Program-made: the position numbers and the translations under genes
Assembly (NCBI GenBank): GCA_035470785.1
Contig: DATIQN010000006.1
Location: 1-64,000, forward strand
Direction: 5' to 3'
DNA: 64,000 nt
From: Croceibacterium_B sp035470785
Lineage (GTDB): Bacteria; Pseudomonadota; Alphaproteobacteria; Sphingomonadales; Sphingomonadaceae
Notes under the pieces: generated by a model
Told to the model about the DNA's origin: nothing
The model's input: the letters and a program-made list of their open reading frames with translations, nothing else
Database searches by the model: none
Shown: positions 25,316-35,480 of the stretch, piece after piece
Position numbering within the stretch: the first letter of the stretch is position 1
Layout of the letters: each line of letters opens with the position of its first letter

Positions 25316-26274
25316 GGGCGCCCCACCCGCTGGATTTCCCATTCGAGGCTCACGCCCTGGCTTTCGGAAACGCGGCGGCGGACTTCCTCGCCGAGGCCTT
25401 CGATGTCGGCGCTGGTCGCCCCGCCGGTGTTGATGAGGAAATTGGCATGCTTCTCACTGACTTGGGCGCCGCCGATTTTGAAGCCGCGGCAGCCGGCGGC
25501 GTCGACCAGGCGCCAAGCCTTGTCGCCCGGCGGGTTCTTGAAGGTCGAGCCGCCGGTCTTGGTGCGCAGCGGCTGCGATTCCTCGCGTGCTGCGGCGATG
25601 CGGTCCATTTCCGCGCCGATAGCCTTGGGATCGCCCGGCGTGCCGCGGAAACGCGCCGATACGACGATCGCGCCGTCGGGCAGCGCCGAGTGACGGTACG
25701 AATAGCGCAGCTCGCTAGCCGCGAGGCGCACGAGATGGCCGTCGGGCATGACGACGTCGCAGTCGACGAGGATGTCGGCCACCTCGCGCCCGTAAGCGCC
25801 ACCGTTCATCCGCACGAAGCCGCCGACGGTACCGGGAATGCCGCGCAGGAACTCAAGGCCCGTTATCCCGGCGTCGCGGGCGGTTGATGACACGAGGATG
25901 CCGCTCGCTCCGCCGCCGCAGCGCAGCTCATGGTTGGGCAGCACTTCAACTTGGGAAAAGGCTTTGCCGAGGCGCACGACAACGCCGGGTACCCCGCCGT
26001 CGCGGACGATCAGGTTCGAACCCAGCCCGAGCGCCATGACCGGCGTGCCTTCTTCCAGCCCTCCTAGGAAGGTCAGGAGGTCGTCGAGGTCTTCCGGCTC
26101 GAACAGCCAGTCGGCCGGGCCGCCGCTCTTGAACCACACCAGCTTGGCGAGCGGCGCGTCACGCGTGAGCTTACCGCGGACCTTGCCACCGGCAAACCCG
26201 GCGGGCGCCAGGGCGCCTTCCGACTGCGGTGTGCGGGTCCAGTCGCCCAGATGCTCGTTCGGCTGGCGGATCAT
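25312..26274 (-). CDS. murB: UDP-N-acetylenolpyruvoylglucosamine reductase
   Basis: A 320-residue FAD enzyme that reduces enolpyruvyl-UDP-GlcNAc to UDP-MurNAc. FAD-binding LGLGSNLIVRDGG and LRGIPGTVGG are visible, as is YSYRHS with the conserved Tyr/Arg and the catalytic Ser in TGGSTFKNP. The C-terminal SEKHANFL identifies the type I/II core. ATG at 26274 overlaps the murC stop (ATGA). Length is standard for alphaproteobacteria. Confidence 0.96.
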   Translation of the reverse strand: MIRQPNEHLGDWTRTPQSEGALAPAGFAGGKVRGKLTRDAPLAKLVWFKSGGPADWLFEPEDLDDLLTFLGGLEEGTPVMALGLGSNLIVRDGGVPGVVVRLGKAFSQVEVLPNHELRCGGGASGILVSSTARDAGITGLEFLRGIPGTVGGFVRMNGGAYGREVADILVDCDVVMPDGHLVRLAASELRYSYRHSALPDGAIVVSARFRGTPGDPKAIGAEMDRIAAAREESQPLRTKTGGSTFKNPPGDKAWRLVDAAGCRGFKIGGAQVSEKHANFLINTGGATSADIEGLGEEVRRRVSESQGVSLEWEIQRVGRP

Positions 26275-27686
26275 GCGGCTCGCTCCCGCTTGCCAGCGAT
26301 CGCCGCCGCCAGCCCCGCAGCCCATTTGGTGATGTCGCCCGCGCCCAGGCAGACGACGAAATCGCCCGGCTTGATCACCTGCGCCAGCTCCGCTGCCAGC
26401 TCGTCGGGACCGGCGATCTCGCTCGCCGAGCGATGTCCGCTCGCGCGCATGCCGTCAACGAGGTGGGCGGAATCGATGCCCGGGATCGGCAGCTCGCCTG
26501 CCGGGTAAACCGGCGCGGCGTAGACGATGTCGGCGTCGTTGAACGCGGTCTGGAACTCGCGCATCAGGTCGCGCAGGCGGGTGTAGCGGTGCGGCTGGAC
26601 GACCGCGATGACCTGGCCACGCGAGGCTTCGCGCGCGGCGGAAAGAACCGCGCGGATTTCGACCGGGTGGTGCGCGTAGTCGTCGATGATCGTCGCGCCG
26701 GCCACCTCGCCGACGCGGGTGAAGCGCCGCCGCACGCCGCCGAACTGAGCGAAACCGTTCCGGATCGTGTCGTCGCTGCAGCCCATCTCGAGCGCCACGC
26801 CGATCGCCGCAAGCGCATTCTGGACGTTGTGTCGCCCGGGCATGGGTAAGAGCATGTTGCTGATGCGCCGTTCCGTGCCGTCCCGGTCGCGCAACACGGC
26901 ATCAAACAAGTTGCCGCTGTCGCGACTGCGAATGTTCTCGCCGCGCAAGTCGGCTTGGGCTGACAGGCCGTAAGTCAGCACGCGCCGGTCGCGGACCTTG
27001 CCGATCACGGCCTGCACCTCCGGATGATCGATGCACAACACCGCGAGGCCGTAGAACGGCACGTTCTCGATGAATTCGACGAAAGCCTGCTTGACCGCGT
27101 CGAACGAGCCGTAGTGATCAAGATGCTCGGGATCGATGTTGGTGACGACCGCGATCGTGCCGTCGAGCCGCAGGAAGCTGCCGTCGCTTTCGTCGGCTTC
27201 GACCACCATCCATTCGCTGGCGCCGAGCCGCGCGTTCGAGCCGTAGCTTTCGATGATTCCGCCGTTGATAACCGTCGGATCAATCCCGCCGGCATCGAGC
27301 AACGCGGCGACCATGCTCGTTGTAGTGGTCTTACCGTGGGTCCCGGCGACGGCTACTGTCTTCTTGAGCCGCATCAGCTCGGCGAGCATTTCCGCGCGGC
27401 GAACCACCGGAATTCGCCGTTCGAGCGCGGCGGCGACTTCGGGGTTGTCGCGTTTTACCGCGGTTGAAGTCACCACCACCGCCGCATCGCCCAGGTTCCT
27501 GGCATCGTGGCCGACGAAGACCTTGATTCCGCGCTTGCGCAGGCGTTCGACCGAAGCGCTCTCGCTCAGGTCCGAGCCCTGTACCGTGTAGCCGAGATTG
27601 CACATCACCTCGGCGATGCCGGACATGCCGATGCCGCCGATACCGACGAAATGGATCGTGCCGATGTCGGTGCCGACCCCTTGCAT
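26271..27686 (-). CDS. murC: UDP-N-acetylmuramate--L-alanine ligase
   Basis: A 471-residue Mur ligase that adds L-Ala to UDP-MurNAc. It shows the N-terminal Rossmann-type IHFVGIGGIGMSGIA, the ATP P-loop AGTHGKTTTTSM, and DEYAHHP-like IIDDYAHHPVEIRAV, the MurC-specific ending. The ATG overlaps the murG stop by 1 nt. All three Mur ligase domains are present. Confidence 0.97.
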   Translation of the reverse strand: MQGVGTDIGTIHFVGIGGIGMSGIAEVMCNLGYTVQGSDLSESASVERLRKRGIKVFVGHDARNLGDAAVVVTSTAVKRDNPEVAAALERRIPVVRRAEMLAELMRLKKTVAVAGTHGKTTTTSMVAALLDAGGIDPTVINGGIIESYGSNARLGASEWMVVEADESDGSFLRLDGTIAVVTNIDPEHLDHYGSFDAVKQAFVEFIENVPFYGLAVLCIDHPEVQAVIGKVRDRRVLTYGLSAQADLRGENIRSRDSGNLFDAVLRDRDGTERRISNMLLPMPGRHNVQNALAAIGVALEMGCSDDTIRNGFAQFGGVRRRFTRVGEVAGATIIDDYAHHPVEIRAVLSAAREASRGQVIAVVQPHRYTRLRDLMREFQTAFNDADIVYAAPVYPAGELPIPGIDSAHLVDGMRASGHRSASEIAGPDELAAELAQVIKPGDFVVCLGAGDITKWAAGLAAAIAGKRERAA

Positions 27687-28915
27687 CAGCGTTCCCCGAC
27701 GCAGCGATCGAGATGCTGCGCGAGCGGGCCGAGGACAGTATCTTCAATCTCGAAGTGCGCGGCGGTGGCGCGCGCCGCCGATTTGGCCGGGGCGGAACGG
27801 TCCACTCTGATCACGTCCTGGATCGCCGACCCGCCGAAGCTTTCGACAAGGTCGGCAAGGTCCTTCGCCGCATTGGGCCGGCCACAATTCCACGCCGCGT
27901 GCGCCGCGGTGGCGAGCGTCTCGGGATGCTGCGCCATCGCCTGGATCTGCTTGGCCAGTTCCTTGGCGGTGAACTTGTGCTGGCGGATCGAGCGCGCGCC
28001 GCCCGCCTTGACCATCTCGCGCGCGTTGGCGGCCTGGTGGTCGTCGGTGGCGATCGGCAGCGGGATCAGGATCGCCGGGCGGCCGACATCGGTCAGTTCG
28101 GCGATCGTCGAAGCGCCGGCGCGGCCGATGAACAGGTGAGCGTCGGCGAGCCGCGCTTCCATGTCCTCGAAGTAAGTGCCGAGCTCGGCCGGAATGTGAT
28201 GGTTGGCGTAGCGCTCGCGGACCGCGTCGAGGTCCTCGGCGCGGCACTGCTGGGTGACTTGCAGGCGGCTGCGCAGCGCCGGAGGTAACATGGCGAGGCC
28301 ATCCGGGACTATCTCCGACAACACCCGCGCGCCCTGGCTGCCGCCGGTCACCAGCACGCGCAGCAAGCCATCCTGGGTGAACGCCGGAAACGGCTCGTCA
28401 CGCAGCGCGAGGACTTGCGGGCGGACCGGATTGCCGACGAGGTGGACTTTATCGAGGTACTTGGGCTTGAGGCGGTCGACATCGGGGTATGCAGTGGCGA
28501 TGGCGTCGACCCGTGGGGCAAGCAATCGATTGACCCGGCCGAGCACGGCGTTCTGCTCGTGGATCACCGAGCCGATCCCGGCCGAACGCGCCGCGAGCAG
28601 CGCGGGAAGCGCTGGATAACCGCCGAAACCGATCACCGCGCTCGGCTCGAAGCTCTCGAACAATCGCAGGGCCATCCGCCGGCCTTCGAGCACCGCGGCG
28701 ATGGCCTTGGGCCACCCGAGCGGGTTCTTGCCGAAGCGCCCGGCGGGCAACACGTGCGCGGGCAGGAAGTCGGGCTTGCCGGGAATCTCGGCGCCCCGCT
28801 TGTCGGTTATCAGCGCGACGTGATGGCCGCGCCGCTCCAGCTCATAGGCGAGCGCGAACGCCGGCGTCAGGTGACCGCCGGTGCCGCCCGCCGCAAGGAC
28901 GTAGTGCCGCGTCAC
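27686..28915 (-). CDS. murG: Lipid II synthase glycosyltransferase MurG
   Basis: Transfers GlcNAc from UDP-GlcNAc to lipid I at the inner face of the membrane. It has the N-terminal GGTGGHLTPAFALA motif, HEQNAVLGRVNR, the VTGGSQGARVLSE Gly loop and the GRAGASTIAEL donor site. The start is GTG in a GTGA overlap with ftsW. At 409 residues it is longer than E. coli MurG (355); the extra 40-50 residues form an Ala/Arg-rich tail after DLADLVESFG, which I cannot assign. Confidence 0.96.
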   Translation of the reverse strand: MTRHYVLAAGGTGGHLTPAFALAYELERRGHHVALITDKRGAEIPGKPDFLPAHVLPAGRFGKNPLGWPKAIAAVLEGRRMALRLFESFEPSAVIGFGGYPALPALLAARSAGIGSVIHEQNAVLGRVNRLLAPRVDAIATAYPDVDRLKPKYLDKVHLVGNPVRPQVLALRDEPFPAFTQDGLLRVLVTGGSQGARVLSEIVPDGLAMLPPALRSRLQVTQQCRAEDLDAVRERYANHHIPAELGTYFEDMEARLADAHLFIGRAGASTIAELTDVGRPAILIPLPIATDDHQAANAREMVKAGGARSIRQHKFTAKELAKQIQAMAQHPETLATAAHAAWNCGRPNAAKDLADLVESFGGSAIQDVIRVDRSAPAKSAARATAAHFEIEDTVLGPLAQHLDRCVGER

Positions 28916-30138
28916 CGGAGTTTTTCCTGCCGGTCCAGTGCCCCGGCGAGCCCGAGCCCTTCGCGGCTAAGGAACGGGTTGCGCCGCGTCAGCGCCAGCA
29001 GCAGGCCGACGGTAACGCATTGGGCGATGGTCGACGAGCCGCCGTAACTTACCAGCGGCAGCGTCATGCCCTTCGAAGGAAACAACTGCAGGTTGACCAG
29101 CACGTTGATGAATGCCTGCCCGCCGAACAGCGCGGCAAGGCCGGTGCAGGCGAGGACCGTGAAGAGGTTCTCCTCCTCGACCAGGCGGATGATGACCTTG
29201 AGCACGATCGCAAGATACAACAGGACCACCAGCGCGCACACCAGCAGCCCGAATTCCTCGCCGATGACCGAGAAGATGTAGTCGGTGTGCGCCTCGGGCA
29301 GCTGCATCTTGCGCTGGCCGAGCCACAGGCCCGTGCCCGTCCACCCACCGGCCAGCAATGTGCGGCTGGCGAGGTCGACCTGGTCGAACGCGGTGCCGCC
29401 GCCGAGGAAGCTGTCGATCCGGTGCCGCGCATTCTCGTAGAAGAAATAAGCCAGCACGAGCGCGCCGACGCCGCCGCCGCCGGCCATCACGATCCGCTTC
29501 ATCGGCATCCCGGCGAGCATCGCCACCACCAGCCATGCGCCGACAAACAGGATCGCATCGCCGAGATCGGGCTGGGCCATGAGCAACACGGCGACGAGCG
29601 CCATCAGACTGCCGCTGATCGCGATCACCGGAAGCGTCGCGTCGCGCAGCTTCCATGACAGGATCCACGCTATCAGGATGGCGTAGGCCGGCTTGAGGAA
29701 CTCACTCGGCTGGAAGCGCATGCCGATGCTGATCCAGCGTTTAGCGCCGTTGACCTCGCTGCCAATCACGGGGACTAGCATGAGAAACACCAGCATGGCC
29801 GCCCCCAGGATGATCCCGCCACGGCGAGCCCGGTCGCGCGGCGCCATCGAGACGCCAAGCATCACGCACACGCCGACGAACTGCCAGCGCAAGTGCGCCC
29901 ACAGGAAGTAAAGATCGTCGAGTTTGCCGCCGTTTGCTGAGAGCCGCCGCGCGCTCGCCGGCGAGGCGGCGGCCACGGCTATGGCGCCGATCCCCATCAG
30001 CGCCAGCACGAGCGCGAGCAGCACGTGGTCGATCTCGCGCCACCAGACGCGCAGCTGGGCGGCCCGGCTGCGCTTGAAGCGCGGCGCGACCGGGGCGCGT
30101 TCGCCCGGGCGCGGGATGTAGGGGCGCGCGCTGGTCAT
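28912..30138 (-). CDS. ftsW: Septal peptidoglycan glycosyltransferase FtsW
   Basis: A 408-residue SEDS polymerase with about ten membrane helices. Typical FtsW/RodA segments are GAKRWISIGMRFQPSEFLKPA (first part), MTLPLVSYGGSSTIAQC near the C-terminus, and the long periplasmic loop with HRIDSFLGGG. It acts with the FtsI transpeptidase of the same operon to make septal wall. ATG overlaps the murD stop (ATGA) and its own stop overlaps murG (GTGA). Confidence 0.96.
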   Translation of the reverse strand: MTSARPYIPRPGERAPVAPRFKRSRAAQLRVWWREIDHVLLALVLALMGIGAIAVAAASPASARRLSANGGKLDDLYFLWAHLRWQFVGVCVMLGVSMAPRDRARRGGIILGAAMLVFLMLVPVIGSEVNGAKRWISIGMRFQPSEFLKPAYAILIAWILSWKLRDATLPVIAISGSLMALVAVLLMAQPDLGDAILFVGAWLVVAMLAGMPMKRIVMAGGGGVGALVLAYFFYENARHRIDSFLGGGTAFDQVDLASRTLLAGGWTGTGLWLGQRKMQLPEAHTDYIFSVIGEEFGLLVCALVVLLYLAIVLKVIIRLVEEENLFTVLACTGLAALFGGQAFINVLVNLQLFPSKGMTLPLVSYGGSSTIAQCVTVGLLLALTRRNPFLSREGLGLAGALDRQEKLR

Positions 30139-31478
30139 GCTGCCGGCTCTTGTGCGGAGACTTCGGCTCCGGTTAGCTCGGCGACCAAGTGCCGGAAGCA
30201 GTCGCCGCGCGCCTCATAGTCCTTGAATTGGTCGAAACTCGCGCACGCGGGCGATAGCAGGATGACGTCGCCGCGCCTGGCGGCGGCCATCGCGCGCTGA
30301 ACCGCCTCACTGAGCATCTCGCACGGCTCGACGTGCATGAACGGCGCCAGGATGTCGGCGAAGTGCGGCCCCGCCTCGCCGATCGTGTAGGCGGCGGCGA
30401 CGTTGGGGAAGCCGGAAGCGCATTCGTCGAGCTCGTCGCTCTTCGGCAGCCCGCCGACTATCCAGTGCACACGCGGCCGCGGATCCGCGGGGTAGGCAGA
30501 CAGCGCCGGCGCGGCCGAAGCCGCGTTGGTCGCCTTGCTGTCGTTGACGAAGGTGACCCCGCCGAAGGTGCCGAGCACCTCCATCCGGTGCGGCAGGCCC
30601 CGGAAGGTCGCTAGACCCGCCTCGATCGCGTTGTCGGACAGCCCCAGTTCGGTTGCGATGGCCGAGGCGATGGCGGCGTTCTGCAAGTTATGGGGCCCCT
30701 TGAGGCCAAGCCAGCCGGGTTGGCGCGTGAGCAATGCAGCAGGATCGGCGCAGACCGCGCGGCCGCGCGTGCGCCGCAGCGCCTGCTCCGTGTAGATCGC
30801 CTGGGTCGGTTCGTCCTCACACCCGAACACCGCCAAATGCCCTTCGCCCTGCATGGCGAAGAGGCGCGCCTTGGAAGCGGCGTAGGCGGTGAATCCGGGG
30901 TAGCGGTCGAGGTGGTCGGGGGTGACGTTGGTCAGCGCCGCGGCTTCGCAATCGAGGCTGTAGGTCAGGTCGATCTGGTAGCTCGACAGTTCGAGCACAT
31001 AGACGCCGCCTGCAGTAAGCGGGTCCTGCGCCAGGATCGGCAAGCCGATGTTGCCACCCATCCGCGCTGGCACTCCGGCCTGGTCGAGCAAGTGGTGGAC
31101 CAGCGCGGTGGTGGTCGACTTGCCGTTGGTGCCGGTGATGCCGACGACTTTGTGCGACGGCAGGCTCGGGCGGGCGAGCGCGAACAGCTCGATGTCCCCG
31201 ATCAGCGGCACCCCGGCTTCGCGCGCCCGCGCGGAGATCGGATGGGTGTTGAGCGGCACGCCGGGAGACAGCACTAGGCCGTCGAACCCGGCCAGCTCGA
31301 TCTCCAGCGGATCGCCGATCGCGGCCTGCCCGGCAACCTCTTCGCGCGGCCCCGGTCGCCGGTCCCATGCTGTGACATACGCTCTGCTGGCGTGCAGCGC
31401 CGCGACCGTCGCCAGCCCCGAACGGGCGAGGCCCAACACGGCGTAGCGCTTGCCGGCGAAGGCGGGCGAAACAATCAT
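30135..31478 (-). CDS. murD: UDP-N-acetylmuramoyl-L-alanine--D-glutamate ligase
   Basis: A 447-residue Mur ligase adding D-Glu. It has an N-terminal nucleotide-like domain (YAVLGLARSGLATV), the P-loop VGITGTNGKSTTTALV, the carbamylated-Lys region and the C-terminal FVNDSKATN and LLSPACASFDQF motifs diagnostic for MurD. Start and stop overlap mraY and ftsW by 4 nt each. Confidence 0.97.
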   Translation of the reverse strand: MIVSPAFAGKRYAVLGLARSGLATVAALHASRAYVTAWDRRPGPREEVAGQAAIGDPLEIELAGFDGLVLSPGVPLNTHPISARAREAGVPLIGDIELFALARPSLPSHKVVGITGTNGKSTTTALVHHLLDQAGVPARMGGNIGLPILAQDPLTAGGVYVLELSSYQIDLTYSLDCEAAALTNVTPDHLDRYPGFTAYAASKARLFAMQGEGHLAVFGCEDEPTQAIYTEQALRRTRGRAVCADPAALLTRQPGWLGLKGPHNLQNAAIASAIATELGLSDNAIEAGLATFRGLPHRMEVLGTFGGVTFVNDSKATNAASAAPALSAYPADPRPRVHWIVGGLPKSDELDECASGFPNVAAAYTIGEAGPHFADILAPFMHVEPCEMLSEAVQRAMAAARRGDVILLSPACASFDQFKDYEARGDCFRHLVAELTGAEVSAQEPAA

Positions 31479-32545
31479 CGCAGCTTCAGCGTCGCCAAGC
31501 CGAGCAGCGCGAGCACGATCGAGACGATCCAGAAGCGGATCACCACGGTCGATTCCGACCAGCCCAGTTGCTCGAAGTGATGGTGGATCGGGGCCATCCG
31601 GAAAATTCGTCGCCCGGTGCGCTTGAACCAGAAGACCTGGATCATCACGCTCGCGGTCTCCATCACGAACAGCCCGCCGACGATCAGCAAAACGATCTCA
31701 TGGTGGCTGGCGACGGCGATCGCGCCGAGCGCACCGCCCAGGGCAAGGCTGCCCGTATCGCCCATGAACACCGCCGCCGGGGGCGCATTGAACCATAGGA
31801 AGGCGAGGCCCGCGCCCATGATCCCGGTGCACATGATCGCCAGTTCGCCGGCGCCCGGAACATGCGGGATGCCAAGGTAGTGCGAATAGTCGACGCGGCC
31901 GACGAGGTAACAGATGATCGCGAAGGTCCCGGCGGCGATCACCACCGGCATGGTCGCCAGCCCGTCGAGCCCGTCGGTCAGGTTTACCGCGTTGCCCGCG
32001 CCCACCATCACCGTGGCGGCGAAGACGTAATACAAGGGCCCGAGCGGGATAATGCGGTCCGAGAAGAACGGCACATAGAGGTTGGTGCTGATGTGGCCGA
32101 CGATCAGGTAGGCGGCGACCCCCGCGACAGCGAATTCGGCGAGCAACCGGACCCGACCCGACACGCCCTTGTGGCTGCGCTTGGCGACCTTGTCGTAATC
32201 ATCGAGGAAACCGATCAGCCCAAAGCCGCCGGTAACTGCCAGGCACGCCCACACGAACGGGCTCTTCAAGTCCATCCAAAGCAGCATGGAGATTAGCAGC
32301 GAGGTGAGGATCATCAGCCCGCCCATCGTCGGGGTGCCGACTTTGGCGAGGTGCGTTTGCGGGCCGTCGACGCGGATCGGCTGGCCCTTGCCCTGGCGCA
32401 CGCGAAGCATCGAGATGAATTTCGGGCCGATCATCAGGCCGAGCGCCAGCGCCGTCAGCAGCGTCGCCCCGGAGCGAAAGGTCTGGTAGCGGACGAGGTT
32501 GAACAGTCCCTCGAAATCAAGCCATTGCGCCAGCAGGTACAGCAT
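31475..32545 (-). CDS. mraY: Phospho-N-acetylmuramoyl-pentapeptide-transferase
   Basis: A 356-residue polytopic enzyme that moves phospho-MurNAc-pentapeptide to undecaprenyl phosphate to make lipid I. It has TPTMGG, the Mg2+-binding FLDDYDKV, the NLTDGLDGLA loop, and the C-terminal PIHHHFE signature, with about ten helices. I chose ATG at 32545 (MLYLLAQW), the family N-terminus, 10 nt after the murF stop; the longer frame runs inside murF. Confidence 0.97.
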   Translation of the reverse strand: MLYLLAQWLDFEGLFNLVRYQTFRSGATLLTALALGLMIGPKFISMLRVRQGKGQPIRVDGPQTHLAKVGTPTMGGLMILTSLLISMLLWMDLKSPFVWACLAVTGGFGLIGFLDDYDKVAKRSHKGVSGRVRLLAEFAVAGVAAYLIVGHISTNLYVPFFSDRIIPLGPLYYVFAATVMVGAGNAVNLTDGLDGLATMPVVIAAGTFAIICYLVGRVDYSHYLGIPHVPGAGELAIMCTGIMGAGLAFLWFNAPPAAVFMGDTGSLALGGALGAIAVASHHEIVLLIVGGLFVMETASVMIQVFWFKRTGRRIFRMAPIHHHFEQLGWSESTVVIRFWIVSIVLALLGLATLKLR

Positions 32546-32555
32546 TCTCGAACGT

Positions 32556-34013
<1,458 letters not shown>

Positions 34014-34016
34014 TAA

Positions 34017-35480
34017 TCAAGCTCCTTTTGCGGCGGCGCACTCGCGCGCGACCGTCACGTCGTCGAAGGGCAACACGCGCATCGTGTCGCCAGCCCCCAC
34101 GATCTGTCCCTGTTCGTGTCCCTTGCCGGCGATCAGCACGATGTCGTCACGGCCGGCTTCGGCGATGACCGCGGCAATCGCCGCGCGCCGGTCACCTATT
34201 TCGCGCGCGTTTGAACCGGCGCCTTCGAGCACGGCCGCGCGGATCGCCGCCGGGTCTTCGCCGCGCGGGTTATCATCGGTGACGATCACCAGGTCGGAGA
34301 GTTCCGCGGCCACCGCGCCCATCGGTTGACGCTTGCCTCGATCCCGGTCGCCGCCGGCGCCGAACACGATGATCAGCCTGCCTTCGACGTGCGGTCGCAG
34401 CGCGTCGATCGCCGCTTCGAGCGCATCGGGAGTGTGCGCGTAATCGACATAGACCGGCGCGCCGCTGAGCGTGATCGCCGCGCGTTCGAGGCGCCCGCGC
34501 ACGGGCTGTAACCGCCCGAGCGCGTCGACGATCCGCGCCGGTTCGCCGCCGGTCGCCAGCACCAGTCCGGCGGCGGTCAAGGCGTTGGCCGCCTGATAAG
34601 CGCCGATCAGCGGCAGAATTACGACTTCGTTGCGCCCCCCGATCTCGATTTCGAGTTCCTGGCCTAGCTGCTTCGGCGCGCGCCCGAGGAGACGAATGTC
34701 CTCGCCGCACTCACCCACCGTTAAAAGACGAAGACCGCGCTCGCGGACGATCTGTATCACGCGCCCCGACCATTCGTCGTCGGCCCAGACCACGGCCGTG
34801 CCGCCATCCGATACGACTTCGGAGAACAGTCGCATCTTGGCGGCGAAATAGTCCTCCATGTCGGCATGATAATCGAGGTGGTCGCGCGACAGGTTGGTGA
34901 ACGCGCCGGCGGCGACCGGAAGGCCTTCGTTGCGGTATTGGCTCAGGCCGTGGCTCGACGCTTCGTAGGCGACGTGGGTCACCCCTTCGCGCGCAAGGCC
35001 CGCCATGTTCGACAGGAAGGTGACGATGTCGGGCGTGGTCAGCCCGGTCGAGACGCTCTCGTCGGGCGTGGTGACGCCCAGGGTGCCGATCGAGGCCGCG
35101 CGCTCGCCGCACATGCGCCAGATCTGCCGGGTCATTTCGACGGTCGACGTCTTGCCGTTGGTGCCGGTGACGGCGACGATGGTCTCGGGCACCGGGCGGA
35201 AGAACTGCGCGGCGAGGCGGGCAAACGCCCGGCGCGGCAGAGGGTCGGCAATGTGCGCCGCGCGTTCGACCCGGGCCTCGGGCCGGGCGATCACAGCGAT
35301 CGCCCCGGCGCTGACCGCCGCGGGGATGAAGTCTTCGCCGTTGAACGCCGCGCCCTTGAAGGCGCCGAACACGGTTCCGGGGGCGACCTTGCGGTGGTCG
35401 ATCGCGAAGCCCGTCACCTGGGCGTCCGACGCAGTTCCCGCATCGAGCCCCGCCGCGGCGGCGAGCGGGCCGAGCTTCAT
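34017..35480 (-). CDS. murE: UDP-MurNAc-L-Ala-D-Glu--meso-diaminopimelate ligase
   Basis: A 487-residue Mur ligase. The P-loop is TGTNGKTSTVEM, and the DDNPRGEDP motif marks specificity for meso-diaminopimelate rather than lysine, as expected for a Gram-negative wall. ATG at 35480 (MKLGPL) overlaps the ftsI stop (ATGA); a longer reading frame extends into ftsI without support. Confidence 0.97.
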   Translation of the reverse strand: MKLGPLAAAAGLDAGTASDAQVTGFAIDHRKVAPGTVFGAFKGAAFNGEDFIPAAVSAGAIAVIARPEARVERAAHIADPLPRRAFARLAAQFFRPVPETIVAVTGTNGKTSTVEMTRQIWRMCGERAASIGTLGVTTPDESVSTGLTTPDIVTFLSNMAGLAREGVTHVAYEASSHGLSQYRNEGLPVAAGAFTNLSRDHLDYHADMEDYFAAKMRLFSEVVSDGGTAVVWADDEWSGRVIQIVRERGLRLLTVGECGEDIRLLGRAPKQLGQELEIEIGGRNEVVILPLIGAYQAANALTAAGLVLATGGEPARIVDALGRLQPVRGRLERAAITLSGAPVYVDYAHTPDALEAAIDALRPHVEGRLIIVFGAGGDRDRGKRQPMGAVAAELSDLVIVTDDNPRGEDPAAIRAAVLEGAGSNAREIGDRRAAIAAVIAEAGRDDIVLIAGKGHEQGQIVGAGDTMRVLPFDDVTVARECAAAKGA

